Assembly: GCA_000697665.1 (NCBI GenBank)
Contig: KL197725.1
Span: 397,804-461,803, forward strand
Direction: 5' to 3'
From: Jaapia argillacea MUCL 33604
Taxonomy: Eukaryota; Basidiomycota; Agaricomycetes; Jaapiales; Jaapiaceae
DNA length: 64,000 nt
A program made the position numbers and the translations under genes. The notes under the pieces were generated by a model, which did no database searches, was not told the origin of the DNA, and saw only the letters and a list, made by a program, of their open reading frames with translations. Of this stretch, positions 46,106 through 57,280 are shown piece after piece (the first letter of the stretch is position 1; each line of letters begins with the position of its first letter).

Positions 46106-47698
46106 CTATCGACTGGGGTAAAAAGCCTGGGGAATTACAGAAGGATCGTCTGGGAGAGAGTTAGGATCGTCTTCTTCATCTACATACTCCATAGCTACCT
46201 GGTCCGTTTGTTCTTGTCCTTGTGCATTCTCATAGTCCATTTGCTCAACACTTGTTTTTTGGTTTAGTGCATCCAGAAGATTGTGGATTTCCGCAAGTTC
46301 TTCTGGGGTATACTGCACGAACATCTCCCAAGAACGTTCCACGATGGGGCGTTTCGGTTGTGGGCAATCTCGTGCGAAGTGGCCTTTTTGTTGGCAGTTA
46401 TAACAAACTGCTGAGGCACGTGCGTGACTTAAGTCCATTGGCTGACCACTGCCTCCGAATGTTATGCCCGTGCCGGTTCTCCGGTTTTGCGTATTCTGGC
46501 CGGATCCAGATTGTGATGGTGGGGGTCCAGGTGGTGGACGATACTGTTGCAGGGTGAACTGTCGAGGAGGTTGATTGCGTTGTACGAATACCGTTTGGGG
46601 ACGAGGGACGAAGGGACGGGCTTGGGCTGAGAGTTGGTTTTGACGATGTTGCGCATTGAATTGTCGCGTCGCTTCATCGATCCGAATTATCCATGCGGCA
46701 TAATCCACGAAACTAGTTGGCGGTTTCATGATTCCTGTTTCTATCTTCCTGATGATTTCTACGTTCACGTTCTGCTTGAAGTTGTCGATGTGAAACGCAT
46801 CGGGAAGTTGGAGTTTAGCTTCGAGAACGAAGCGATTGTAGTCGGTGAGATATTCGTCGGCAGTTTTATTGCCTTGCTTGGTCTCCAGCATTCGGATGCG
46901 GGCCTTCTCTTCCCAATTGATTTCTCCGAATCGTTCGTCGAGGACTCCAAGGAATCGGTCCCATGTTATGACTTGTTTGAAGCTGGCGACTTTAGCAGCA
47001 TCGGGGTTTTGTTTGGCTTCTTCCGCCGCTAATAGTCCTTCGTGTTGCGTCCATTGGGTTCGGATATGTTTCCTCCATGTTGATGCTTCCCCTCGAAGTA
47101 GCGAAGTGACATACAGGAATTTGGCCTTGTCAGTCCCGTATGCTTTGGTATTGGCGTCGATGTATGCAGTGACATTGTCACGCCAGTCGTCGTACTCCTT
47201 TTTGTCCCCGTCATAGAGTCCTGGTGCCGCAACCTTCTCTACTTTCGCATTAGAACCCCTTAGGGTATTGAGAAGTTGATTGAACTGGGCATCGGTCATC
47301 TGTACGGTGGCCATGGTGGTCGGTGGTTGTGTTGTTGATGGATGAAGAGGTGTTTGGGGTAGTGGGATTCGTGTAGGGGTAGTGGGTGTAGTAGGAGAAG
47401 GTACTCCTGGGGTTCTTGTCGTAGGGATTTCAGGTGATGAGTCTAAATCGATGGGCGATGCTTGACGATGTCCTGCTCTTGCTCCAACGAATTGAGCGAA
47501 AGGTGTGACTGCTCTTTCAGATTCCTCGTTAGGTTCGTCGTCGCTTTCCCCTTGACAGGTGTATCTATTTGGGCAAGGAGATGTGGGGCAGATGTGTTCG
47601 TCGGCCCCTGTGTTGAAATCCCACGTGCGGTCTAGATTGTCTTCTAGTCCGACTACGTGGAAGATTCCGTAACAAGGGAGATCTGGGTCTGGATTCAA
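46106..47698 (-). CDS. Gag polyprotein of the third element
   Basis: An open frame of 530 residues. An acidic N-terminus comes first, then a Pro/Thr-rich linker and a retrotransposon gag core (APGLYDGDKKEYDDWRDNV, LLRGEASTWRKHI, KTADEYLTDYNRFVLEA). A Gln/Pro-rich stretch follows, then a CCHC zinc knuckle (CYNCQQKGHFARDCP) near residue 435 and an acidic tail. It acts as capsid and nucleocapsid of the virus-like particle in this family. It looks whole. Confidence 0.9.
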   Translation of the reverse strand: MNPDPDLPCYGIFHVVGLEDNLDRTWDFNTGADEHICPTSPCPNRYTCQGESDDEPNEESERAVTPFAQFVGARAGHRQASPIDLDSSPEIPTTRTPGVPSPTTPTTPTRIPLPQTPLHPSTTQPPTTMATVQMTDAQFNQLLNTLRGSNAKVEKVAAPGLYDGDKKEYDDWRDNVTAYIDANTKAYGTDKAKFLYVTSLLRGEASTWRKHIRTQWTQHEGLLAAEEAKQNPDAAKVASFKQVITWDRFLGVLDERFGEINWEEKARIRMLETKQGNKTADEYLTDYNRFVLEAKLQLPDAFHIDNFKQNVNVEIIRKIETGIMKPPTSFVDYAAWIIRIDEATRQFNAQHRQNQLSAQARPFVPRPQTVFVQRNQPPRQFTLQQYRPPPGPPPSQSGSGQNTQNRRTGTGITFGGSGQPMDLSHARASAVCYNCQQKGHFARDCPQPKRPIVERSWEMFVQYTPEELAEIHNLLDALNQKTSVEQMDYENAQGQEQTDQVAMEYVDEEDDPNSLPDDPSVIPQAFYPSR

Positions 47699-47751
47699 TG
47701 TGGCGGTCCTGAATGTTTTTTGTAATTCGGACTACTTTCGCCAATTAATCA

Positions 47752-48204
47752 CAAAAGTACAAATGGATCTCTGCTAGTTCCGCTTCCTTTTACGACCCTA
47801 TCGTCGTCCTCTGTCAAATCGATAATCTCAGGAACTATCTCCTGGATACGTGGGGATTGGGGAATGGGGATAAGGACGTCGAGGAGAGGATTTCCCTCGA
47901 TATCTTCGTCGGGTGCGAACAGGGGATCTTCGTCTCCGAAGTGATTATACCTCCTTTCCAACGTATGCTCTGCTACTTCTCGCCTCCACTCTCCTCTATT
48001 GATCGCCTCTACTAATGCCTCTCGAATATTACATATGTCCTCTACTGGTCCTTCGATGCGGAGTAATTCGTCGTTGGTGAGGTATGGGCGGACCTCTCCA
48101 AGGACGTTGATGATAGTCCGAAGCGCTTCTAACAAACAAACAACCCAAAAGATGAGGTGTTCGTTAAATTGAACGGGGGCGAAGCATCGGGCGTCAATGG
48201 GCAT
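47752..48204 (-). CDS. Element-borne ORF Y upstream of gag
   Basis: A 151-residue frame whose ATG directly abuts the TAG of the preceding ORF (TAGATG). The N-terminal half has a mixed helical composition (HLIFWVVCLLEALRTIINVL). The C-terminal half is very acidic and ends in EIIDLTEDDDRVV, a SUMO-interaction-like hydrophobic-acidic stretch. I recognise no family. It lies between the 5' LTR and gag, so it belongs to the element's transcript. Confidence 0.55.
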
Positions 48205-48753
48205 CTACTCGGAAGGTTCAGCAGTCTCGTAATTCTCGTAGTCGGGGGTATTACCACGAGTGTCTGGATAGTCGAGGGTGGCGTTGAGCGCGTTTAGGTG
48301 GTGGCGAAGTACGTCGAGAGGGTCGAGTTCTGGTCGACGTTGGCGGATTTCTGTGAGGCGACGAAGAAACTCCTGTTCGCGAGGACTAGGAGGTGATGGT
48401 GAACGAGGTGGTGTGGTGGCGAAATCGGGTGTTCCGACTGAAGGTGCTGCTGGTGGTGGTGGAGTGGGTGCTGTGTTCCAAGGACGTTCGAAATCTTCCT
48501 CGTTATATAGGTCTCCAAGGAAGCTGCTGACGTAACCGTTCTCGTCAAATTGGAAGTGAACGGCCGGAACGGCAATTGGTCTATATGTAGCGCGTGTGGT
48601 GGTGATAACCAATTGGAGTAATTGGTTGTGGACGTGGATAAGGGTTCCACGAACGTGAGAGCAGATAGCGATGCTGAGGTGAATGCCGGTGAGGCAGATG
48701 AGAAGGATTCGGCAGATGAAATTGATAACGAGATCGCTATCTCGAGGTGGCAT
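48205..48753 (-). CDS. Element-borne ORF X upstream of gag
   Basis: A 182-residue frame. The N-terminal 60 residues are hydrophobic with a possible membrane helix (LVINFICRILLICLTGIHLS). A central Pro/Thr/Ser-rich stretch and an Arg/Leu/Glu-rich end (EFLRRLTEIRQRRPELDPLDVL) follow. Its stop codon is immediately followed by the start of the next ORF. Unrecognised. It is the first sizeable frame after the predicted transcript start. Confidence 0.5.
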   Translation of the reverse strand: MPPRDSDLVINFICRILLICLTGIHLSIAICSHVRGTLIHVHNQLLQLVITTTRATYRPIAVPAVHFQFDENGYVSSFLGDLYNEEDFERPWNTAPTPPPPAAPSVGTPDFATTPPRSPSPPSPREQEFLRRLTEIRQRRPELDPLDVLRHHLNALNATLDYPDTRGNTPDYENYETAEPSE

Positions 48754-49500
48754 GTGAAACAGGGTGGGTTCTCGTGTGAACGAGGGTATGTGAAATTCGG
48801 GGTCCGGGCCGAGTAGATTCTGGAAAAATCCCTAGGGTCTGCCGTGAATGTCGGAACGGACTTATGCCACTAGACAAGTTTCAGAAGAATCTACTTTTAC
48901 GTGGGTGTTGCAAGCTTTCGCTTCTTCGCAGTGTCAGGGTCTAGTCAACACTCTACTAGCACTGTGACTCTATACTGCGGCCTTATGATGTTTTTCTATT
49001 TATGTAATACGTAGACGACGATGTGTGGGAAACCTTTCAACTGTACTCGCTTGAAGTCCTGCGAGTGCGATAGGGGTATGACGGCCCGCTATTCAAACAC
49101 AAGCTTATTCCGGACCTGATCACCGGCGAAGATGATCAACACAAACCAGGGGTACCCGAGAGTGTGCAAGTGGGAGTAATCAGAAGAACGGCTTTTGTAT
49201 TCTAGGGGGGACTTTCCACGCAGTGAGGTTTTAAGGGTAGGTGTGGTACCTGCAGTAGTAGTTCCTGCAGAAGGACCAGTGCTCGGAGGCGTGGCGAAGT
49301 CGAAGCCCACGAACAGCGTCGGCGTATGAGAAGTGTGGGTCGCGAAGGTAGCTGGTGCGATATTTGCTGGTATAGATTTTGGTGGTCATATGTCGGATGT
49401 CGAATCTGTCTCGAGCGTCTTGACGCGGTATAGGTCGGTGTCGACGTCGGATACTCCTGCGCTGCCGTATGCGAGCAACAAGGGCGGTTGAGAACGAGAA
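48754..49500 (-). mobile_element. 5' leader of the third element
   Basis: About 0.75 kb between the primer-binding site and ORF X, with only short frames. No further gene is recognised. Confidence 0.5.
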
Positions 49501-49511
49501 AGTCTTGAGCT
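49501..49511 (-). promoter_or_regulatory. Predicted self-priming primer-binding site (third element)
   Basis: Minus-strand AGCTCAAGACT, 2 nt inside the 5' LTR, is exactly complementary to minus-strand AGTCTTGAGCT at 49647-49637, which starts 33 nt after the first base of the LTR TATA (49680-49674). Confidence 0.7.
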
Positions 49512-49513
49512 AA

Positions 49514-49806
49514 TGTCAGCAACAAACAACAACCAGGGATGTGACTGGCAGCAGCGCTGGATGAGGAGTGCGAGTAGCAACAAGGAGTAATGAGGTCGAC
49601 CGATGACACACAAGAGTGGCTGGTTTGGAATAGACCAGCTCAAGACTGGGGTTTGCATTAAGATGGTACAAGCTTATATACTACATGGCTACCCTAAGAA
49701 TAGTCCGTGGTATCGCAAGGCGTCATACTGAGATCTTAATGCTATTGGTCAGAATACTAACGAATGTTCTACAGGTCAGGTGATCAAAAATAAAAAGAAC
49801 GTGACA
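49514..49806 (-). repeat. 5' LTR of the third element
   Basis: 293 bp, tgtcag..gtgaca on the plus strand. The following bases (ttgaatgaagtg) are the same as those following the solo LTR at 50945-51232. Confidence 0.92.
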
Positions 49807-50668
49807 TTGAATGAAGTGAGTTGTCATCGAGTGAGTTTCTCACTTGCAGTCCAGTGAGCCTTGTCTACAAAGTGAGTTAGTCACTTCTTTTTGGAGTGTA
49901 TTTGTCACTTGTTTTCCTCTCATGTATTTACTGGTATCTAAGTCAATTTCTGGTGTTACAGAAAAGAGTAACGAGCTGCACTCAAGGAAAGCCATTCTGC
50001 AACGCCAGTTGTTTGTGCAGCCCCATGTGTAGCAGAACCATCTGCAGTCTGATCACAGATAATCTGGCCACTGTTCGGGTTTCCCCCCCCCCCCTGCAAC
50101 CTCATGCAATTCCAAACATCATAATGTGGAAGATGTGGTATTTTGGTGAACACAGATTGCATCACCCAGAGGTGGCTGACACACCACCTGAAATGATGAG
50201 ACAGAAGAAACCTCCCAAAAATCACAACTGAGAATCTTTGGCTTGGGATTGTTTGAGAGGGATAGGGCACATACACACATATATAGAGGAGTTGGTTCCA
50301 GAAAGGGTGTTTCTAGTTGACTGAAAGTCTGAGTTGTTGCATGGGCACAAGCCAGAGAGGGCATGAGCTGTGACAACTATCTTTTGTACAATAATTGAGA
50401 ACAGGGCCACAGAGCATAGTGCACAAGTCCTGGCAGATCCCTACAATGTTGTAATAGTGACTGGCAGGTATTGTACAATTGTGGAATCACAATGGAGGGG
50501 CCTGATTCTACAATCTATGTTTTGTATTATGAGATGTTGCTAGAATAGTGTATTGTTCAAGTGGACAAGCTACCAAATACAGAGTAGCTAGGTGTCCTTA
50601 TATACTAAGAGAACAATGGAAAGTTGAACAATGTACTAAGTGTGAAGCACTGGAATAATCTAGCACTT
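49807..50668. repeat. Flank segment, copy 1 of a near-identical duplication
   Basis: 862 bp that recur at 51233-52093 with only a handful of differences (one substitution near 50077 and a C-run length change are evident). Its last part (about 50385-50668) reads, on the minus strand, as a gypsy LTR fragment related to 1-483 (TATA and a tagcttgtcca segment near 50565-50610). No gene is recognised. Confidence 0.9.
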
Positions 50669-50699
50669 NNNNNNNNNNNNNNNNNNNNNNNNNNNNNNN
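50669..50699. other. Assembly gap (31 N)
   Basis: A run of 31 undetermined bases between two copies of the same segment. Confidence 1.
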
Positions 50700-50944
50700 A
50701 AGTCTTTGTTCAAGGGCAGCATTGTTCCAGTCTCCTGGTCCTCACTCTTGATGGAATCATCACCTACGACTATTATTGAAGGACCTGTCACATCTGAGTG
50801 ATTCCTGGCCTTCTTGCACACATTTGTCTCCCATCAGAAAAGCGGTGGGGGCTTTACCTAGCATTATAATACATTATTAGACACTGCAGGAAGTAAACTG
50901 ACTTACATCTAGTGAGAAAATCACTGATTCAGACCTCACTTGAA

Positions 50945-51232
50945 TGTCAGCAACAAACAACAACCAGGGATGTGACTGGCAGCAGTGCTGGATGAGGAGT
51001 GCGAGTAGCAACAAGGAGTAATGAGGTCGACCGATGACACACAAGAGTGGCTGGTTTGGAATAGACCAGCTCAAGACTGGGGTTTGCATTAAGATGGTAC
51101 AAGCTTATATACTACATGGCTACCCTAAGAATAGTCCGTGGTATCGCAAGGCGTCATACTAAGATCTTAATGCTATTGGTCAGAATACTAATGTTCTACA
51201 GGTCAGGTGATCAAAATAAAAAGAACGTGACA
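50945..51232 (-). repeat. Solo LTR of the third element's family
   Basis: 288 bp, closely similar to 49514-49806, flanked on both sides by a perfect 5 bp duplication ttgaa (50940-50944 and 51233-51237). No internal sequence is attached, so it is a solo LTR left by recombination between the two LTRs of a former full element. Confidence 0.93.
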
Positions 51233-52093
51233 TTGAATGAAGTGAGTTGTCATCGAGTGAGTTTCTCACTTGCAGTCCAGTGAGCCTTGTCTACAAAGTG
51301 AGTTAGTCACTTCTTTTTGGAGTGTATTTGTCACTTGTTTTCCTCTCATGTATTTACTGGTATCTAAGTCAATTTCTGGTGTTACAGAAAAGAGTAACGA
51401 GCTGCACTCAAGGAAAGCCATTCTGCAACGCCAGTTGTTTGTGCAGCCCCATGTGTAGCAGAACCATCTGCAGTCTGATCACAGATAATCTGGCCACTGT
51501 TGGGTTTCCCCCCCCCCCCTGCAACCTCATGCAATTCCAAACATCATAATGTGGAAGATGTGGTATTTTGGTGAACACAGATTGCATCACCCAGAGGTGG
51601 CTGACACACCACCTGAAATGATGAGACAGAAGAAACCTCCCAAAAATCACAACTGAGAATCTTTGGCTTGGGATTGTTTGAGAGGGATAGGGCACATACA
51701 CACATATATAGAGGAGTTGGTTCCAGAAAGGGTGTTTCTAGTTGACTGAAAGTCTGAGTTGTTGCATGGGCACAAGCCAGAGAGGGCATGAGCTGTGACA
51801 ACTATCTTTTGTACAATAATTGAGAACAGGGCCACAGAGCATAGTGCACAAGTCCTGGCAGATCCCTACAATGTTGTAATAGTGACTGGCAGGTATTGTA
51901 CAATTGTGGAATCACAATGGAGGGGCCTGATTCTACAATCTATGTTTTGTATTATGAGATGTTGCTAGAATAGTGTATTGTTCAAGTGGACAAGCTACCA
52001 AATACAGAGTAGCTAGGTGTCCTTATATACTAAGAGAACAATGGAAAGTTGAACAATGTACTAAGTGTGAAGCACTGGAATAATCTAGCACTT
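51233..52093. repeat. Flank segment, copy 2 of the duplication
   Basis: Nearly identical to 49807-50668 and includes the same minus-strand gypsy LTR fragment (about 51810-52093). No gene recognised. Confidence 0.9.
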
Positions 52094-52240
52094 AGAAAAC
52101 CCTGAGTTGAGCTGTGTCAGAGATATATTCATTACAAAACCAATAAACTACACACCTGAGTCAAGCTGTGTCTGAGATGAAGGACACAAGCTCAACTCTG
52201 CAGAGAACAAGTCAATGATTACATAATACTGTGCAGTAGG
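52050..52240 (-). repeat. Dispersed repeat, inverted partner of 57578-57750
   Basis: Its reverse complement matches 57578-57750 at about 90% or better, including attggttttgtaatgaatat and ctaagtgctagattattcc. It spans the junction at which copy 2 of the duplication ends. Confidence 0.8.
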
Positions 52241-53205
52241 GATATGTGTTCGTTGTGAGGTTCCCAAGTTTGAGGAGAACAAACCAAGAGGGGGGTCAGG
52301 TTTATTGATAATTATGACTTCCTCAAGCTGTAGTCTGAAGCTCAGTGCTACACTCAAGATTTGTAACTCTTTGGATACCTCTTCTCTCCAACTGTGCTCA
52401 TTCCGACGATATCTGCAACTTCTGGGTTGTCATCTGACATGGCCCTCATCTCTGCAAGAAGACAAATCGTACTAAGCTACCTTTGGTGACACTGGATGAG
52501 TTGTCTCTGCATCGAGGACCCTGCGTACAAGAATTTACAAGCCCTTCAGACAGGGTTTACTGTCCTTGCATATCACCACCACCATGCATTCCTTCAAGTG
52601 GGACTCCAGTGCCCCCTCATAAGATTGAATACATCCTCTCACACCCTCTCCCTCAGAGACCTCACTTCTGAGCTCCCTCAACAACACTCTTCTCTTCCCT
52701 CCTTTAACAAGGTGACTTTGAGTAGAGATGACTACTACAGCTCTCTGCCAACTACAACATCCTCTCAGCTCTCCTCCATCCTTCAGATCCTAACAACATA
52801 CACAAGGACTCACCTCCATTCATTCTCATGTTGAGTTGTGGTCTCCTTCATCCCAGCCTCAAAAGTGTCCCACGTGTCCTTATTGTTTGACCCTTCTTTG
52901 AATGCCAGACATGTAGAAGAAGTGGGGGAAGCTCTGATGAAGAATGGTGAAGGGGTATGAGATGGTAACTATTTTGAGACTCTAAGGATATGGGGCTTTT
53001 TTGTGCTTATCGCAAATCATGTTTCCTAGTGCACCCCCTCCTCGCTTTCCATCTCTCATGCCGCTCTCTAAGCATTGTCACCTGCTCACTCCCACTCACC
53101 TGTCATCTCAGGTACTATGACATCATGCCACCCCTGACAGACCCTCTGTTTTCCAATGGGAGATGATGATGAGAGGATCACACCGTGGTCAGTGTGAAAA
53201 GTGGT
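52241..53205. other. AT-rich stretch, no gene recognised
   Basis: Short frames such as 52496-52834 have no recognisable domain. No RNA gene or clear repeat seen. Confidence 0.4.
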
Positions 53206-53209
53206 AAAT

Positions 53210-53300
53210 GTTGGGAGCTGATTGACTGCAACACATCTGTCCCCACAGGGGATTGAACTTAGGACCTCCTGGTATGGTTGAAGATTGGGGTCAGGATGGT
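53210..53300 (-). mobile_element. SINE-like repeat copy A
   Basis: About 91 bp matching 57463-57553 at about 93%. On the minus strand it contains aagttcaatcc, close to a Pol III B box, within tRNA-like context (aggaggtcctaagttcaatc). No convincing A box was found. It could be a tRNA-derived SINE fragment. Confidence 0.4.
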
Positions 53301-55940
53301 GTATGATTTAGTGGAAGACTGTTGCAGCAGCCATGAAGGAGTGGACTGACTTGAGCATCAGAATCAGGGTGCTGACTTGGACAGGAGTAGTTGGGTGGAT
53401 GGGCCTAAAATGTGTTGATGCATATGTGTGTGTCCATCATTCAAGTATAGGCTGTCGTACAGATATCCTTCAATGTCAATTACCACTTTAATGTGATAGT
53501 CTTGACTAAAGCAATACTTAGTACTTATCAATTTTTTTTTGTAAGTATCATGCAAACAGTAGTGTGGAGGAAACATGCCCAGAGATGAAGTTCATGTAGT
53601 TATCGAGTTGGGACTGGATTCTGTCACACCATGATGAAGGATGGCACAAGGCATAAATGTTGGAGGGATAGTGGGGAAGTACTCAAGTTACTCACCAACA
53701 AGATCCTCTGAGTGTTCTTGTTCCCATGAGTGTAGAGGCAAATGTGAGAGGGAGTTGTTTGCTGATGGCAATTCTCAAGGATGTGAAGCCAGTATGGGAT
53801 ATTGGGGTGAAGTCTGGGTGAGGGAACTACAATATAGGATCCAGTCATACTGTAGGTTGGGGAGAGGGAGGAACCTTTGCCAAGTGACTTGCTGAGATTC
53901 AGACCCACGTGTGTTGAGGTCATGTGCTTGCTGTGTGACTGACATGCCCATGGTGTTTGTTGATTGCATCCCTGTCTTATAAAAGCCTGCCTTTGACAGG
54001 TCTCTACTCCCCATGCAGATACTGCTCAGCTATTGGACGACAAATTGGGATGCTGTTACTGAGGCATTGCTGCATCCCCCACACTCCTATCTTCTCATCT
54101 CCCTAGACCATGATATTGCCTCTTGTATTCCTTCATCAAATATCTCAAACTTCATGCTTGTGAGTCATGTGTGTGCATTTCTTGCCCATTGTGCACTTGT
54201 TTCTCATACTTGATCCTTTCTCACTGAGGCTCACCAGATTTCCAGTATTATCCATCAAGGGGCTCTAGTGTCCTCCAGTCTCTACACCCACCCATCAACT
54301 CATCCCACACACCAAGCACCCCATTGAGCATCATAAACTGAGACACACCTCTTACTCTCACTTTGCCTCATCCACCTGCGAATGATGATGATGCCTACAA
54401 TAATGACAATAACAAGTCCAGCTCAAACACAAACCCATCCACCTAGCACAAAATTGCCATCTCTTATTTGTTCTCAGACTCAAGCTGTGGATACTACTCA
54501 AGCTATGGATATGACCACAACTCAAACTACAGTTGATTTGCTTGGAATGCATGGGTTTGTAATGCATAATACTTCATAATGCATGGCTCAAGGGCAAAAC
54601 CATGTTGGTTACTTGGGAATATGCATGAAACTGTAGTTGGGGTAGTTATGCATTACTAGAACCCAAAATGGGTACAAATCCAGACAAAAAATATGAAAAG
54701 TTGTAAATAAGGACTGATAACTGGTTGGATAAGTCAGAGTCCAGCTTTTGATAGACTTATTCACACTCAAAATAACCCCTGAATTGTGAGTTGGATGCTT
54801 GTTAGGACCAACTGGAAATTGCCAGAGAGTGATGCACTGAAATTGTCACTCAATGTCACAGAATGTAACACATGTGACAGTATGTAAATGCATAATGCCT
54901 TGTAATGCATTAGAAAACCCTACCCTGGATGTTATGTGTTATGAGCAAATTGACTGTACAGTTCCATCGCAGCAAAATCAGATGTGAACCAATCACAGTC
55001 GCCCACTCAGACTCAGGTGCTGTTGCCAACTCGTGCTTGGGTGTCATTGCCCACTTGCACTCATACTCAACCACAACAATAAACCCAACCTTGCACTTGC
55101 ACCCAAAATCAAGCCAAACTGTCCAAACAACAACAATAACAAGGCAACAGTGTATCATTTGCTATGGTGTTAGATGTGGAGGGCTCAGGGCCTATAAAGA
55201 AGCACCACAGAAGCTGCAGAGAGAGTGTATGGGCGAGTGTATGGGCAATGCTCACTGTGCCATCGTCAAACCTCAGCAAATCTGTGAATGCCATCACAAA
55301 CCCTCTACAAATCCACAGAGATAATCATTACATCCACCTGCACCATCCTCACCCTGATCACCCACACACAACCATTACTGCCATCACCATTGAGACTGAT
55401 TCAAGTAAAGGTGGTAGGCAGGGATGTGTGAGAGCAACTGGACCACACACACTCCAACACCTAAGTGTTCATGACTTGAATTGCCAGGAGGACTGATTCA
55501 AGTACTAAAGGTGGTAGGCAGGGATGCATGCAAACAAAGGACAACCAGGCTGAAGGTGGCTAGGGACTTTGATTTATCTCAAACTCCTATGATCCTGACC
55601 ATACCATCATCTGCACCTTCGACATTGACTTTGGCCTCCACATCTTCAGCACCCCCTGAATCACACTCCCAGCCTACTCCCTTACACTCCCAGATGATTC
55701 CAAACTCAACAAATGTGGCATATCTCCACCTTCTCTGGCCCCTCCAATTCAAACTCCAACATACACTCAGGTCAGGGCACTGGCCTCAATATTGATTGCA
55801 AGGGATAGAGGCTTGATCAGGTATGTTGCATGATCATTCTTCCCTTCTTGCATTTATCCATACACTCCATAAACCACTGATATTGTGTCCAAGATCCTAC
55901 TTGACTTGGGATTGGGAGATTTGCACAGATGGTCCATAGA
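53301..55940. other. Long AT-rich stretch without recognisable genes
   Basis: Only short, composition-driven frames. A short direct repeat (gactgattcaagta..aaaggtggtaggcaggg) occurs at about 55397 and 55493. Nothing further is supported. Confidence 0.4.
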
Positions 55941-55979
55941 CTGACAACTACATCCATCTTCCTTCTTCAAAAAGTGGCT

Positions 55980-56340
55980 TGCAATCAAACACTTACTTCA
56001 TGAAATCCATGAACTATGGATTAAGGAAGTTCAGAATACACTTATTGTTTTGCCAGAATGGGTGAGTGATTTCATTCTGCTTGAATTGAAGCCCACACCA
56101 GACATTGCTGTGGTCCTTAGGTTGAAGAACCCCATTGCTTCATTCTCTGGTGCACTGGAGTCAAGGCCACTGATGCTGAAGCCATGGAGATCTTTGTGAA
56201 GTCCCTCTGGGGGCAGACCCAAGGTCTTGACAGGGAGATTCTACTGGCACTGAAAGCATTGCAGACAGATGTGGCACTGATTATTATTACCAAGCTGAGC
56301 AAGTTGTATTCTTTGACTTTGTAGGAACCTTTTGGGAAAT
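55980..56340 (+). pseudogene. Decayed coding relic, family unknown
   Basis: Two short frames with protein-like composition follow each other (HELWIKEVQNTLIVLPEWVS in one, FVKSLWGQTQGLDREILLAL in the next), as if one coding region had a frameshift near 56150. I do not recognise it. It may be a transposon or host-gene fragment. Confidence 0.25.
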
Positions 56341-57090
56341 GGAAACCCTTCTCCCCTGAATCATGCCCTGATTTTGATGATGAGGAAATGGATAGAGAAG
56401 ACTGTGACTGTTGGTGTTGCTGATGGTGTGCATGTTGTTTCCACCCCCACAGGCAGAAGAAGCTGTTGTAGGAATGGTCTACCTCCTTATTTGCATACTT
56501 TTTTTTTTTGCAGAGGGTGGGCTGAACTCGGTGAGACATTGACTGGTCACAGACATAGCTCATTGATGGTCAATTTACCAGGACAACAATACAGTGATGG
56601 AAATTGGCTGGAAATACTTTCCACATGTCTACAACAACATCCAGCACATTGGCCAGATGGCAGCTGTGGATCCTGTTAGAAGTCATGGCACCAACATCTA
56701 TTACTGTGATGGGTACACCACCCCCCAACATTGAGAAATCCTGACAATGAAGGAGTTTGGATTTTTTTTCATGGAGTGGGGTGTTTATATCCATACTGAG
56801 GTAGACTCCCTGTGGTGGGTATTCTTGCATCTTCAGGCAAAGTCCATTTCAGCTCACAAAAGTAACAGGTTTTTTGATAGCTCCCACATCTATGGGAGCA
56901 TTGCCCCTCATTGGTTGTTGCCAGCTAAGGGTGCCAGGTCCAAAGGCAACCATTTGCAGGAGAGTTTGTGAACAGAGTGCCACCTATGAACAGCTCTGGG
57001 ATCATTATCCAGCCTAGTAGATAGAATGTACCAACTGAATGTGTTCAAACAGATAGACGTACATTGTATTTAAAAGGACTAAACACATAT
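56341..57090. other. Intergenic stretch, nothing supported
   Basis: AT-rich, with T-runs at about 56498 and 56762. No gene, RNA or clear repeat seen. Confidence 0.4.
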
Positions 57091-57225
57091 ATACATTGAC
57101 ATTCTCTCTCTTTCAACTCCACCCCAGCCTAACAGACATTAGGAAGGCTTCAACCTTTATACATTGACATTCTCTTGCTTTCAACTCCACCCAGCCTAAC
57201 AGACATTAGGAAGGCTTCAACCTTT
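57091..57225. repeat. Tandem duplication, period about 68 bp
   Basis: 57091-57158 and 57159-57225 are two head-to-tail copies beginning atacattgacattctc and ending ggcttcaaccttt. Confidence 0.95.
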
Positions 57226-57280
57226 CTATTGGGGGAGTTCTTGGTGATGGTGTTAATCACTATGAGGGTGTGGCTGTCCT

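Larger units (their letters stand above)
41848..49806 (-). mobile_element. Third Ty3/gypsy chromovirus with extra 5' ORFs
   Basis: A minus-strand element. The 5' LTR is 49514-49806, primer-binding site 49501-49511, leader with two ORFs 47752-48753, gag 46106-47698, pol region 42117-45989, polypurine tract about 42091-42107, and 3' LTR 41848-42090. The LTRs differ in length (293 and 243 bp), and the flanks do not match (ttgtg on the left, ttgaa on the right). They do not look like the two ends of one undisturbed insertion. The element is broken, with about four interruptions in pol; gag looks whole. Confidence 0.9.

Noticed and set aside
50077-50100. Possible biological signal in the poly-C run
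   Set aside because: It is a homopolymer of differing length in the two copies of the duplication; slippage or sequencing error is enough to explain it.
52496-52834. 112-residue ORF as a small secreted protein
   Set aside because: No signal peptide, no cysteine pattern, and the composition matches the surrounding non-coding DNA.
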